A stretch of DNA of 64,000 nt, from positions 868,001-932,000 of the forward strand of contig NZ_SMFY01000001.1 in the NCBI RefSeq assembly GCF_004339465.1, written 5' to 3'. A program made the position numbers and the translations under genes. Numbering within the stretch: the stretch's first letter is position 1; each line of letters starts with the position of its first letter. Positions 28,201 to 36,965 of this stretch are shown here, in pieces. Below the pieces are notes generated by a model. It was not told the DNA's origin and searched no databases. It saw nothing but the letters and a program-made list of their open reading frames with translations. The stretch comes from Ancylobacter aquaticus (lineage in GTDB: Bacteria; Pseudomonadota; Alphaproteobacteria; Rhizobiales; Xanthobacteraceae).

Positions 28201-28338
28201 ACGCTGATCGCCGCCTTCGAGAACCCCTCGCGCGGCTATGCCTCGCTGGCCCGGCCGATGTTCGGCGGGCGCTATGGCGATTATGACCATCTGGCGCGGG
28301 CGAAGGAATGGTCGACCGGCGGGGAGGGCGAGGAATGA
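25282..28338 (+). CDS. addB: Double-strand break repair protein AddB
   Basis: Subunit of the AddAB helicase-nuclease that processes double-strand breaks for RecA recombination. About 1018 residues, normal for alphaproteobacteria. The N-terminal helicase-like domain has a degenerate Walker region (VFLPTRRAGRLL). The C-terminal PD-(D/E)xK nuclease has GERGSAIHDAL and ILDFKTGAVPTAKQ with the catalytic Asp and Lys. ATG 25282 is chosen over an upstream extension because of GGAG at 25271-25274 and its position 38 bp after murU. It overlaps addA by four bases. Confidence 0.95.
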   Translation: MTPEAQRRGPRLFSIPPSAAFVATLADALLDGVLVEGFAPRGNPLLLATATVFLPTRRAGRLLAEALRQRMGSGVTLLPRIVPVGDVDEDALAFAESYTDPPRQVPPTTRRLALASLIRAWRRALAGQDGRVAVAAGPGAEFALADELARLIDEMAAQEVPWERLDALVPGEHDRYWDMALDFLKIARDFWPAFLEAEGCVDASVRRDQLIAAESERLASLPEGGPVIAAGSTGSMPATARLLATIAHLPRGAVVLPGLDFALDERSWEALTDAQDSAPSHPQYGLALLLQRHMRVDRAAVRELAPPGAHGRERLLSEALRPVASTEQWASLSDRLDPAAIDAALAQVSVIEAQDAREEALAIALALREVLEVPGRTGALITPDRDLARRVAAELLRFEVAIDDSAGEPLSESGPGRFARLVADACREDLAPLPLSALLRHPLVRFGLDRATLDESADALEMTVLRGPRPAAGAQGLTEAAAGFNPKDFHPRDPRASIGEGRRALADALARRISEALAPLLALGEGEHAFATLLEAHRAAVQAAWSGPDAGSPHDETALAELAHAFEMLAEGAPHAPVMTLADYAAALVLLLASQPVRPPLLPGARLRILGPLEARLVGVDRVVLAGLVEGTWPNAVRADPWLSRPMRAALGLEAPERRIGLSAHDFAQGCGAPELVLSYPRKLGGAPTVPSRFLQRLAAVSGEARWRAAIARGDRFRRLGAFIEEEKPAARIGRPEPAPPLTLRPKQLSVTEIETWLRDPYTIYARHVLRLAPLDGLDEAPGAGERGSAIHDALGTFAQAFPEALPEGAEAVLLHYGRRAFAPLEQFPAEHALWWARFERLVPRVIGWERARRTRTRRVLAEQYGRLPLAGGRFTLTGRADRIEQLAQGGLAILDFKTGAVPTAKQTAVHYSPQLPLEAAMAAAGCFPDVPGEEAAGLVYVRLGTAEVKEISAVDKDSTAAGLATDTLARLQTLIAAFENPSRGYASLARPMFGGRYGDYDHLARAKEWSTGGEGEE

Positions 28339-31300
28339 GCGAGCCCACCGACCTCGCCCCCGGCGCGCTGCGGGCGGCGACCGTGCTGCAGACTTCCGCC
28401 TCCGACCCGATGGTCTCGGCCTGGGTTTCCGCCAATGCCGGCTCGGGCAAGACCCATGTGCTGGCGCGGCGGGTGATCCGCCTGCTCATGCGCGGTGTGC
28501 CGCCCGGTCGCATCCTGTGCCTCACCTACACCAAGGCGGCGGCCGCCAACATGGCCAACCGGGTGCTGGGCGAACTGCGCCGCTGGACCACGCTGGACGA
28601 TGAGGAACTCGACAAGGAGATTCTCAAGACCGATGGCGGCGCAGCCGGCGGTGAGCGGCGGGCGCAGGCGCGGCGCCTGTTCGCGCAGGCGCTGGAAACG
28701 CCTGGCGGGCTGAAGATCCAGACCATCCACGCCTTTTGCGGCGCGCTGCTGCACGCCTTCCCCTTCGAGGCCGGCGTGCCGGCGGGCTTCGGCGAGCTGG
28801 AGGAAGCCGCGCGGCTGGAACTGCTGGCGCGGGTGCGGGCCGAAGTGGTGCTGCAGGCGTCGGGTGCCCCCGAGAGCGAACTCGGCCGGGCGCTGGCGCT
28901 GATCGTCGGGATCACCTCCGACACCGGCATCAATGATCTGCTCAAGGAACTGGTGGCGGACGCGCCGGCCTTGGCGGCGAGCGACGAGGATCTCGCGCGC
29001 GCCGTCGGACTCGAAGGGCCGGTGGCCTCCGTCGACATCGAGCGGGCCATCATCGAGGCGGCGCTGATCCCGCGCGGCGCGTGGATCGGGCTGGCCGACG
29101 CGCTGATGCTTGAAGGCGGCAATTGCGCCAAGCGCGGCCAATCCCTGCGCGCGGCGGCGCTGGCGCCGGAAGAGGCGGTGGCGGAGGCCTATGCCGGCGT
29201 GTTCCTGAAGGAGGACGGCGAGCCGTATTCCGACGGCCAGTTCGGCAATGCGGCGGCGCGTGCGAAATATCCTCAGCTTCTGGCCGAGCGCGACCGCGTC
29301 GCCCCGCTGGCGCGCGAGCTCATCGCCGCCCGCGCCTTTGAGCGCAGCCGGGCGGTGCTCATTCTGGGACGCGAGGCGGCGCGGCGCTATGTCAGGGCCA
29401 AGGTGGCGCGCGGCGTGCTGGATTTCTCCGATCTGGTCGACGCGGCGCGGCAGCTTCTGGCCTCGGGCGCCTCGGCCTGGGTGCATTACAAGCTCGACCA
29501 GGGCATCGACCATGTGCTGCTGGACGAGGCGCAGGACACCAGCCCTGACCAGTGGGAGGTCATCCGTCCGCTGGTGGCCGAGTTCTTCGCCGGCATGGGG
29601 GCCCGCGAGACGCGGCTGCCGCGCACGCTGTTCGTGGTCGGCGACGAGAAGCAGTCGATCTTTTCCTTCCAGGGCGCCGACCCGCGCCGCTTCGACACGG
29701 TGCGGCGCGAGTTCGAGGCGGCGGGCGGCACCGGCTTCGTGCATGTGGAACTGCAGCACTCGTTCCGCTCGGCGCCGGGCATATTGGAGGCGGTGGACGC
29801 TGTGTTCGGCCGCGAGGCCTCCTATCGCGGCCTTTCCGCCGAGGCCAAGCCGCCGGTGCACGCGCCGATCCACGCCGCGCTGCCCGCGTTGGTGGAGATT
29901 TGGGAGCCGGAGGCGCCGAGCGAGAAGGTGGATGTCGACGCCTGGCAGCGCCCGCTCGACGCGCCCAGTGCCGACGACCCCAAGGGACGGCTGGCCAAGA
30001 AGATCGCCGCCCATATCGCCGCGCGCATCAAGGAGGGCTTCCCCGTCACCGGGCGGTACGGCACGCGCCCCGCCCGACCGGGCGACTTCCTCATTCTGGT
30101 GCGGCGGCGCGACGGGCTGTTCACCTCGATCATCCGCGAGCTGAAGCAGGCGCGCGTCGATGTGGCGGGGGCTGACCGGCTGGTGGTGGCTGAGCATATC
30201 GCCGTGATGGATTTGATGGCGCTGGGCGACGCGCTGCTGGCGCGCGACGACGAACTGGCGCTGGCCAGCGTGCTCAAGAGCCCGCTCTTCGGCCTCGACG
30301 ACCATGATTTGATGACGCTGGCGCCCGGCCGCGAGAGCCTGCTGGAAGACACGCTGGCCGCCCGCGCCGGGGAGAACCCGAAATGGCACGCGGCGGCGAC
30401 GCGGCTGGCACGGCTGCGCGAGGAGGCGCGGCAGCTGCGGCCGTTCGATTTCTACACCCGCGTGCTCGGGCGCGAGCGCGGCCGCTCCGCCATGCTGGCG
30501 CGCCTCGGGCCGGAAGCCGCCGACGCGCTGGACGAGATGCTGGCGCTGGCGCGGGCCTATGAGAGCCTGGAAGCGCCCTCGCTGGCAGGATTTCTCGCCT
30601 TCCTGCGGCGCGGCGGGGCCGAGGCCAAGCGCGACATGGAGGCCGGGCGCGACGAGGTGCGGGTGATGACGGTGCACGGCGCCAAGGGGCTGGAGGCGCC
30701 CTATGTCATCCTCGCCGACACCACCTCCGGCCCGATGACCCGCCGCACTGCCGGGCTGTTGCGGGTCGAACTGCCGGACGGGCGGCGCGTCGCCCTGCAC
30801 GCGCCGGCGAAGAAGGGCGACACGCCGGCCATGGCGGGCGCCCGCCAGCGCGGCGACGACGCGCAGCAGGACGAATATCGGCGCCTGCTCTATGTCGCGC
30901 TCACCCGTGCCGAGACCGCGCTGGTGCTGTGCGGCGCCGATGGCGCGAAGCAGCGTCCGGCCGAATGCTGGTACGACCTTGTGCGCGGGGCGCTGGAGCC
31001 GGAAGCGGTGGAGCGTCCCGCCATCGGCTTTGCCGGCACGGTGCTGCGCTGGCGCGGCGGCGGCGATGCGGCTCCCGTGGCGGCGCTGCCGGCCTGTGTC
31101 GCGCCCCCCGCCGAGGCAGAGGAGCGGGCGCTGGCGCGGGCACTGGCGCGGCCGGTGATCGAGCCGGTGGCGCGGGCAAGCCTGCGTCCCTCCGGCGCCG
31201 ATGTCTTCGCCCCGCTGCCCACCGGCGACGCCGCGCGGGCGTTGGAGCGCGGCGACCTGCTGCACCGGCTGATGGCGGCGCTGGCTTCCCTGCCGGGCGA

Positions 31301-31745
31301 GGCGCGGGCGGATCCGGGCCGGCGGCTGCTGGCCTCAACCACCGACTGGCCGGAGGAAGCCCGCGAGGAACTGCTGGCCGAGGCGCTGGGCACGCTTGCC
31401 CTGCCCGAACTCGCCGGCCTCTTCGCGCCCGGCAGCCTCGGCGAGGTGCCGCTGGCGGGCGAACTGGACGATGGCACGGCGATCTCCGGGCGCATCGACC
31501 GGCTGAGCGTGAGCGAGGGGCGCGTGCTGATCGCCGATTTCAAGACCGATCGCCATGTGCCGCGGGCCGGGTCTGCCCTGCCTCCCGCGCATGTCCGGCA
31601 GGTTGCGCTTTACGCGCGGCTGCTGGCCCGGCTGTTCCCGGGCAAGGAAATGCGGGCCTTGCTGGTCTATACCGCCGGCCCGCTTGTCCACACGCTGGAA
31701 GGGTCGGCGCTGGAGCGCGCGGTGGAAAGCGTCACGTTGGGGTGA
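28335..31745 (+). CDS. addA: Double-strand break repair helicase AddA
   Basis: UvrD-type ATPase and nuclease subunit of AddAB, about 1136 residues. Helicase motifs run in order: Walker A ANAGSGKTHVLARR near the N-terminus, LCLTYTKAAAANMANR (motif Ia), LLDEAQDTSPDQW (motif II), VGDEKQSIFSFQGA (motif III), TVHGAKGLEAPYVI and LLYVALTRAETALV (motifs V and VI). The C-terminal nuclease has ISGRIDRLSV and LIADFKTDR. The ATG overlaps the addB stop. Confidence 0.96.
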   Translation: MSEPTDLAPGALRAATVLQTSASDPMVSAWVSANAGSGKTHVLARRVIRLLMRGVPPGRILCLTYTKAAAANMANRVLGELRRWTTLDDEELDKEILKTDGGAAGGERRAQARRLFAQALETPGGLKIQTIHAFCGALLHAFPFEAGVPAGFGELEEAARLELLARVRAEVVLQASGAPESELGRALALIVGITSDTGINDLLKELVADAPALAASDEDLARAVGLEGPVASVDIERAIIEAALIPRGAWIGLADALMLEGGNCAKRGQSLRAAALAPEEAVAEAYAGVFLKEDGEPYSDGQFGNAAARAKYPQLLAERDRVAPLARELIAARAFERSRAVLILGREAARRYVRAKVARGVLDFSDLVDAARQLLASGASAWVHYKLDQGIDHVLLDEAQDTSPDQWEVIRPLVAEFFAGMGARETRLPRTLFVVGDEKQSIFSFQGADPRRFDTVRREFEAAGGTGFVHVELQHSFRSAPGILEAVDAVFGREASYRGLSAEAKPPVHAPIHAALPALVEIWEPEAPSEKVDVDAWQRPLDAPSADDPKGRLAKKIAAHIAARIKEGFPVTGRYGTRPARPGDFLILVRRRDGLFTSIIRELKQARVDVAGADRLVVAEHIAVMDLMALGDALLARDDELALASVLKSPLFGLDDHDLMTLAPGRESLLEDTLAARAGENPKWHAAATRLARLREEARQLRPFDFYTRVLGRERGRSAMLARLGPEAADALDEMLALARAYESLEAPSLAGFLAFLRRGGAEAKRDMEAGRDEVRVMTVHGAKGLEAPYVILADTTSGPMTRRTAGLLRVELPDGRRVALHAPAKKGDTPAMAGARQRGDDAQQDEYRRLLYVALTRAETALVLCGADGAKQRPAECWYDLVRGALEPEAVERPAIGFAGTVLRWRGGGDAAPVAALPACVAPPAEAEERALARALARPVIEPVARASLRPSGADVFAPLPTGDAARALERGDLLHRLMAALASLPGEARADPGRRLLASTTDWPEEAREELLAEALGTLALPELAGLFAPGSLGEVPLAGELDDGTAISGRIDRLSVSEGRVLIADFKTDRHVPRAGSALPPAHVRQVALYARLLARLFPGKEMRALLVYTAGPLVHTLEGSALERAVESVTLG

Positions 31746-31826
31746 CGGCGCCTTGACGCATGGGGGGGCGGCTACCTACCTTCACGCCAACTTCCTGATT
31801 TTTCTAGATTCGTGAAAGGTGTCCAA

Positions 31827-32147
31827 ATGGGCGTCGAAAAGGTTTCGGACCAGAGCTTCGAGTCCGACGTGCTGAATTCCTCCGCTCCGGTGATCGTCGA
31901 TTTCTGGGCCGAATGGTGCGGCCCCTGCCGCATGGTCGCCCCCGTTCTCGACGAGATGGCCGGCGAACTCGGCGACAAGGTGAAGATCGTAAAGCTGAAC
32001 GTCGACGAGAACCCGGCGACGGCGTCGAAGTACGGCATCATGTCGATCCCCACGCTGCTGCTGTTCAAGGACGGCCAGCTCGCCTCGCGCCAGGTCGGCG
32101 CGGCGCCTAAGGCCAAGATGCTGCAATGGGTCAACAGCGCGATCTGA
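31827..32147 (+). CDS. trxA: Thioredoxin
   Basis: A 106-residue thioredoxin, a general cytoplasmic disulfide reductant. The active site WCGPC gives Cys31 and Cys34, with the buried Asp in VIVDFWAEW, the cis-Pro loop [10 protein letters not shown] and the C-terminal helix. ATG 31827 is preceded by GAAAGG at a good distance; a GTG at 31812 would add five residues. It is 81 bp after addA and its own AT-rich leader (31785-31815) may carry a promoter. A strong terminator follows. Confidence 0.96.
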   Translation: MGVEKVSDQSFESDVLNSSAPVIVDFWAEWCGPCRMVAPVLDEMAGELGDKVKIVKLNVDENPATASKYGIMSIPTLLLFKDGQLASRQVGAAPKAKMLQWVNSAI

Positions 32148-32173
32148 GCGCGGTACTTCCCCCATACGATCAA

Positions 32174-32204
32174 CCCCGGCCGGTCCTCCGCGCCGGGGTT
32201 TTTA
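32174..32204 (+). terminator. Intrinsic terminator after trxA
   Basis: A 7-bp perfect stem CCCCGGC/GCCGGGG with an 11-base loop is followed at once by TTTTTA. It ends the divL-to-trxA run. Confidence 0.9.
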
Positions 32205-32288
32205 TTTCCGGCCGCCCGCTTCCGGGTGATGCACGACAAGGATATCGTGCGCGATCTTATCCTGTTCGCTCGATTTTGGAGACCTTCC

Positions 32289-32795
32289 ATGTCGCTTTCG
32301 ATGTATGACGCTTCCGTTCCAGTCTTCCAGCGCGCCCTGGGCAATCTCGACGCCCTTCTGCGCAAGGGCGAGGAGCACGCTGCTACTAGCGGTCTCGACC
32401 TCTCTGAGCTTGCCGCCGCCCGGCTCGCGCCAGACATGTTTCCGCTGACCGGCCAGATCCAGAGCGCCTGCGATTCCGCCAAGTTCGCCGCCGCGCGCCT
32501 GACCGGCACCACCGGGCCGAGCTTTGCCGACACCGAGACGAGCTTCGAGGAGCTGCACCAGCGCATCGCCGCGACGCTGGACTATCTCGCCAGCGTCAAC
32601 GCGGCCGACTTCGAGGGTAGCGAGACGCGCGAAATCGTGCAGAAGTCGCGGCGCGGCGAGCGGCATTTCGTCGGCACCAGCTATCTCTTGACCTTCGCGC
32701 TGCCGAACTTCTTCTTCCACGTCACCACCGCCTACGACATCCTGCGCCACAAGGGCGTGCCGGTCGGCAAGTCGGACTATCTCGGGGCGTTCTGA
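32289..32795 (+). CDS. DUF1993 family protein
   Basis: A 168-residue cytoplasmic helical protein with the DUF1993 pattern: MSLSMYDASVPVFQRALGNL, then LAPDMFPLTGQIQSACDSAK, and a C-terminal FFHVTTAYDILRHKGVPVGK with His residues that resemble the DinB-like four-helix metal-binding fold. The family function is unknown. ATG 32289 starts the conserved sequence; the open frame ahead is not conserved-looking. Convergent with the next gene across 24 bp. Confidence 0.85.
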   Translation: MSLSMYDASVPVFQRALGNLDALLRKGEEHAATSGLDLSELAAARLAPDMFPLTGQIQSACDSAKFAAARLTGTTGPSFADTETSFEELHQRIAATLDYLASVNAADFEGSETREIVQKSRRGERHFVGTSYLLTFALPNFFFHVTTAYDILRHKGVPVGKSDYLGAF

Positions 32796-32819
32796 CGCGC
32801 CACGCCGCCCCGTTACGGG

Positions 32820-33515
32820 TCAGTGGGGCGGCGGGAAGGCGAGCACCTGCCGCGTGTAGCTCTCCACCAGCGCGCTGAACGGCGTGCCGTCCGGAAGGGT
32901 CAGCACGGCGCGGTGCTCCAGCAGGAAGGCGGGGAATTCCAGCGCGCCGGGGCCTGCCGGCGGCAGCGGGGTGCCCATGGCCCAGCCTTCCGGCAGGGGC
33001 TGCCACAGCAGCCGCGATGCCAGCGTGGTGCGGCGGAAGTCGAGCGGCTTCACCACGCGCCCGAAGGAGGTGTCGGTGGTTTCCAGCGTCTCGTTCATCG
33101 CCGGCGTCAGCCGGTCCGGCAGATACCAGTTGTCGGCTTCCGACAGCACCCTTTCGCCGCAGGTGAGCCGCACCCGGCGGTAGCGCACGGGCTCGTTGGC
33201 ATCGACGTTGAGCAACGCGCGGATCTCCGCGTCAGCCGGCTTGTCCTGCCCGCGCACCCGGTCGGCGACGATGACCGGCTGTGCGGCGAGGCGATGCGCG
33301 GCGCACCAGCGGTCCAGCGTCAGCGTCGCACTGGCATTGGCGAGCAGGTCGGCGTTTAGCGTCTGCACCAGCGCCAGTGCCGCGAGGCGGCTGAACGCGG
33401 TGTCCGGCCAGCGCGGAGCCTCGTCGGCGCGGGCTGGCAGGCTGGCGAAAGCGAGGCTCGCCACGAGGCCGGCGGCGAGCAGGGGGAGGGCGCGCGCCCT
33501 GATGCGAAGCGGCAC
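32820..33515 (-). CDS. Exported protein with UTRA/chorismate-lyase-like pattern
   Basis: A protein of about 231 residues with an N-terminal signal peptide (RIRARALPLLAAGLVASLAF, cleavage near PARA-DE). The mature part has DRWCAAHRLAAQP, VRYRRVRLTCGERVLSEAD and NWYLPDRLTPAMN; this recalls the effector-binding UTRA/chorismate lyase fold, but I am not sure, and an exported member would be unusual. Two cysteines are present. The start is uncertain: GTG 33515 puts the signal at the N-terminus, while ATG 33641 or 33686 would add a basic extension. It lies 180 bp downstream of the LLM monooxygenase gene. Confidence 0.55.
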   Translation of the reverse strand: MPLRIRARALPLLAAGLVASLAFASLPARADEAPRWPDTAFSRLAALALVQTLNADLLANASATLTLDRWCAAHRLAAQPVIVADRVRGQDKPADAEIRALLNVDANEPVRYRRVRLTCGERVLSEADNWYLPDRLTPAMNETLETTDTSFGRVVKPLDFRRTTLASRLLWQPLPEGWAMGTPLPPAGPGALEFPAFLLEHRAVLTLPDGTPFSALVESYTRQVLAFPPPH

Positions 33516-33695
33516 CGTGGTGATGGCGTGAAGTCCCAAAGGCGCCTCCGGCCTGCCGGCACCCGTTCGATGCCGAAGCAGGCAATGGCGCAAAGCGGAC
33601 CGCTTGTCGAGACGGCGTCGCCCGCGGGAAGCACCACCCATGGAATCCGCGCGCGAGGGGCCGGGCCTGTTCGCTCCGGCCCCCATATGCCGGCC

Positions 33696-35024
33696 TCAAT
33701 GCTCCAGCAGGTTCTCGCGCAGCGTCGCGCCCTGGTAGCGGGTCCGCATACGGCCGCGCCGCTGCAATTCCGGCACGACGAGATCGACAAACTCCTCGAA
33801 GCAGCCCGGCGTGTAGGTGGCGGCCAGCATGAAGCCGTCGGCGCCGCCTTCGTCCATATAGTGCTCGATCTGGTCGGCAATGTCGGCCGCCGTGCCCACC
33901 GCGACCGGCATGCCCATGCCCTGCGCATAGATCATCGCGGCCTCCTTCACCGTGACCGGCGCGCCGCCCTTGGCATAGATGATGGAATCGAACAGGCCCT
34001 GAATGCCGGGAACCTCGATGTTCTGAACGATGGCGTCGGGCGCGAACTTGGAGAAGTCCAGCCCGAAATGGCCGGACATCCAGGCCAGCGCGCCCTCGGG
34101 GGGGATGCAGGCGCGGATGCGCTCATATTTTTCCTGCGCCTCGCTGCGGGTTTCCGCCACCACGGTCTGCAGCCCGTAGATCAGCTTCACCGAGCCCGGC
34201 GCGCGGTTGTAGGTGCCGGACAGCCGTTCGTTCAGGTCGGCGGCGTAGCCCTTCATCCGCTCGACATTCGGATGCACGGCGAAGATCGCCTCGGCATGCT
34301 TGGCGGCGAAGTCACGCCCCTGTCCCGATGAGCCGGCCTGCCACAGCACCGGACGGCCCTGCGGCGAGGGGGCACAGAAATGGCGGCCGTTGCACTTGTA
34401 GTATTTGCCCTCGTGGGAGACGACCTTGACCTTGTCGGGGTCGGCATAGATGCCGGATTCCTTGTCGGCGATGATGGCGCCAGGCTCCCAGGAGTCCCAA
34501 AGCTTGTAGCAAAGCTCCATATACTCTTCGAGCCGCTCGTAGCGGCCGCTGCGGTCGGTCATCGGCTGGCCATAGGCGTCCCATTCGCTCTTGGAGTAGG
34601 ACGAGACGATGTTCCACGCCACCCGGCCGGAGGAGAGGTGATCGAGGCTGGAGAGGCGGCGGCACATCGAATAGGGGTGCTCGAAAGCGGTCGACAGCGT
34701 GACGCCGACGCCAAGGTGCTTGGTGGCGCCGGTGATGATTGGCACGATGGTGGAGGGCTCGTGGGTCGGGCACTGCACGGCCCATTTCACGATGGCGTCG
34801 GAACTGTCCTCATGGGTGTTGTAGGGCGCGAGTTCGTCGGCGATGAACATCGCGTCGAACAGGCCGCGCTCCATGGTCCGCGCCATGTGCTGCCAGTATT
34901 CCGGGCGCGCGAAGTTCCACTCGACCTTGTCGCGCGCATGCCGCCACATGCCGGTGGCGTGGCTGTTCACGCCGTGCTGGATGAAGCCGAGGAGATGGGC
35001 GTGCTTCTTGGTCGCTGTCGTCAT
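33696..35024 (-). CDS. NtaA/SnaA/DszA-family flavin-dependent monooxygenase
   Basis: A 442-residue luciferase-like (LLM) monooxygenase that needs reduced FMN from a partner reductase. Known relatives attack nitrilotriacetate, EDTA, dibenzothiophene sulfone and dimethyl sulfide. Hallmarks: GLFDAMFIADELAPYN, GVGVTLSTAFEHPYSMCRRL, LDHLSSGRVAWNIVSSY, GRYERLEEYMELCYKLWDSW, and HFCAPSPQGRPVLWQAGSS. ATG 35024 is preferred; the frame upstream overlaps the small membrane gene's region and is not LLM-like. It is last of a five-gene leftward cluster with its own GAGG ribosome binding site. Substrate not determined. Confidence 0.9.
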   Translation of the reverse strand: MTTATKKHAHLLGFIQHGVNSHATGMWRHARDKVEWNFARPEYWQHMARTMERGLFDAMFIADELAPYNTHEDSSDAIVKWAVQCPTHEPSTIVPIITGATKHLGVGVTLSTAFEHPYSMCRRLSSLDHLSSGRVAWNIVSSYSKSEWDAYGQPMTDRSGRYERLEEYMELCYKLWDSWEPGAIIADKESGIYADPDKVKVVSHEGKYYKCNGRHFCAPSPQGRPVLWQAGSSGQGRDFAAKHAEAIFAVHPNVERMKGYAADLNERLSGTYNRAPGSVKLIYGLQTVVAETRSEAQEKYERIRACIPPEGALAWMSGHFGLDFSKFAPDAIVQNIEVPGIQGLFDSIIYAKGGAPVTVKEAAMIYAQGMGMPVAVGTAADIADQIEHYMDEGGADGFMLAATYTPGCFEEFVDLVVPELQRRGRMRTRYQGATLRENLLEH

Positions 35025-35118
35025 GGTCGGGCCTCGCGCCTGGAAGGTCATGAAACGGGCATGGCCGTGGGTGACGGCCATGCGTAGTGTTCGGAGGGAG
35101 ACGGCCGAAGGGCCCGGC

Positions 35119-35409
35119 TCAGACGCTCGGGCGCTCGACGAAGAAGGCAATGCCGATGCCGGCAGCGGTGCCAAGCACCAGCAGCGGCCCGGCATAGATC
35201 CACATCGGGGCGACGCCGGCGAGGGCGATGAAACTGGCCGACAGCACCACCGAGACCGCTGCCATGCCGACATAGTTGTAGGGCGGCACGTCGTTTGGCT
35301 CGGCCTTGCCGCGCCTGTATTCAACAACCGCGTTGCGCACGCCACGCGAAAAGCCTGCGAGGAAGAGGAGGGCCGCCGCGATACCGAGGACGACAATGAG
35401 TGTGTACAT
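35119..35409 (-). CDS. Small three-helix membrane protein next to symporter
   Basis: A 96-residue inner-membrane protein of no family I can name. Hydrophobic segments lie at about residues 3-22, 47-68 and 72-91, with a basic loop GVRNAVVEYRRGKAEPND between the first two. ATG 35409 has GGAAGGA six bases upstream. It begins 37 bp after the symporter gene on the same strand. Other SSS symporters are paired with small membrane partners (for example DUF3311 or DUF485 proteins), so an accessory-subunit role is an inference. Confidence 0.65.
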   Translation of the reverse strand: MYTLIVVLGIAAALLFLAGFSRGVRNAVVEYRRGKAEPNDVPPYNYVGMAAVSVVLSASFIALAGVAPMWIYAGPLLVLGTAAGIGIAFFVERPSV

Positions 35410-35446
35410 GTTCAATCCTTCCGAAAGATGAGGTGACGACGTTGCT

Positions 35447-36946
35447 TCACTCGGCTCCGGGAACCGGGCTGGCGATCTCGTCGCTCACGCGGCGCAGGCT
35501 GGTGACGTCGAAATCCTTGCCGCCCAGCATCCCGCTCACGAACACGGTGAGGCCGCCGATGGCGACGATGGAGAGCGTGCCCGCCAGTTCCCCGACCCAT
35601 TCGTAGATCGGCATGCCGATGGCGATGGAGGCGACGATGCCGCCGACGAAGCCGAGCGTGTTGGTCCGCGGCCACAGGATGGCGAAGACGAGAGGCAGCA
35701 GGATCGAGGTCTTCAGCGCGTAGGTCGTGAGCACCAGCGTGGTGAAGTCGACGCCCGACAGCACGATGATGGTGGCGACAAGCCCGCCGAGCAGCACCGA
35801 GATCTTGGTGATCGGGAACAGCAGGCGCTCCGAGACGCTCGGGAAATAGCGCTTCACGATGTCCACCGCGACGATCGACGACAGGGCCGAGGAGGCGCCG
35901 TCAATGGTGGAGTAGCAGGCGGCGAGGATCACCAGCACATAGAGCAGCACGAGGGTGAGCGGCAGCCCGATATGCGAGACGATGTAAGGGCCGACCGCCG
36001 CGATGTCGCCGCCGAAATCGGCCGGCGTCAGGCCATAGGCGATGCCGACGAGGCCGAGCATGCCGAGGCAGATCGGGATCGGGTAGAACAGCGCGCCGGC
36101 CCACAGGAAGGTGCGGCCGACATCCTTGCTTTTGATCGCCCACACCTTCTGCCAGAAGGTCTGGTCGGAAACCGTGGCCGCCAGCAGGCCGAAGGCGAGG
36201 GTGATGCCAAAGCCCGCCGCCGCCTCGGGCCGAAGCACCGAGAGATATTCCGGCCCGGCGGTCTCGACCGCGCCGAACACCGCGTCGGCCCCGCCGGGGA
36301 TCGCCGCGAACACCGCCGCGACGACGATCGCCGCCGGCACGGTGATCATCAACGTGTTGAGCGTGCCGGTCATCACGCTGGTCCACAGCCCGCCGAAATA
36401 GGAATAGGTGAGCACGCAGACGATGCCGACCACGGTCGCCACCCGCCAGTCGATGCCGAACACGGTGGAGACGACGAGCGAGGTGCCCTTCAGGTTGATG
36501 AGGATCTCCAGGACGATGCCGAAGATCATCGTCAGCGTGACGATGCCGGTCGCGACCTTCGATTTCGAGAAGCGGTACTGGATGAACTCCGAGATGGTGT
36601 AGCCCTCGGGCATGTTCTTGCGCAGTACCCGCGCGAACGGGATCATCGCCATGACCGCGAGGCCGTTCGGCACCACGAACCAGAACAGGCCTGAAAGGCC
36701 CCACTGGAAGGTCATGGCCGAACTCATCATCACCGCCATCGCCCAGGTCCATACCGAGATGACGGAGGCGACGCCAAAGCCGAAGCCGACGCGGCGGTCG
36801 GCGATGATGAAGTCGTGCGTGTTGCGCACGAGCAGCAGTTTCACCGCATAGGAAAGCGCCAGCGAGAACAGCCCCAGCCCGATCATCGAGGCGAAGCCGA
36901 GCGTCGGCGTGAGACTCGGCATAGACGCAAATACTGATTTGTCCAT
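35447..36946 (-). CDS. Sodium:solute symporter (SSS family)
   Basis: A 499-residue inner-membrane protein with about 13 hydrophobic helices. SSS hallmarks: the ADRRVGFGFGVASVISVWTW region, GYTISEFIQYRF after helix 3, SYFGGLWTSVMTGTLNTLM, SDQTFWQKVWAIKS, and ACYSTIDGASSALSSIVAVD in the Na2 region. Likely imports an organic acid or other small substrate with sodium. ATG 36946 has GGAG eight bases ahead. It starts 19 bp after the flavin reductase gene, so transport and oxidation are probably coexpressed. Confidence 0.92.
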   Translation of the reverse strand: MDKSVFASMPSLTPTLGFASMIGLGLFSLALSYAVKLLLVRNTHDFIIADRRVGFGFGVASVISVWTWAMAVMMSSAMTFQWGLSGLFWFVVPNGLAVMAMIPFARVLRKNMPEGYTISEFIQYRFSKSKVATGIVTLTMIFGIVLEILINLKGTSLVVSTVFGIDWRVATVVGIVCVLTYSYFGGLWTSVMTGTLNTLMITVPAAIVVAAVFAAIPGGADAVFGAVETAGPEYLSVLRPEAAAGFGITLAFGLLAATVSDQTFWQKVWAIKSKDVGRTFLWAGALFYPIPICLGMLGLVGIAYGLTPADFGGDIAAVGPYIVSHIGLPLTLVLLYVLVILAACYSTIDGASSALSSIVAVDIVKRYFPSVSERLLFPITKISVLLGGLVATIIVLSGVDFTTLVLTTYALKTSILLPLVFAILWPRTNTLGFVGGIVASIAIGMPIYEWVGELAGTLSIVAIGGLTVFVSGMLGGKDFDVTSLRRVSDEIASPVPGAE

Positions 36947-36965
36947 TGCGATATTCTCCGCAGGG

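Noticed and set aside
28281-31265. 994-codon minus-strand open frame opposite addA
   Set aside because: The plus strand shows all helicase motifs of AddA; the antisense frame has only low-complexity Arg/Gln/Ala sequence.
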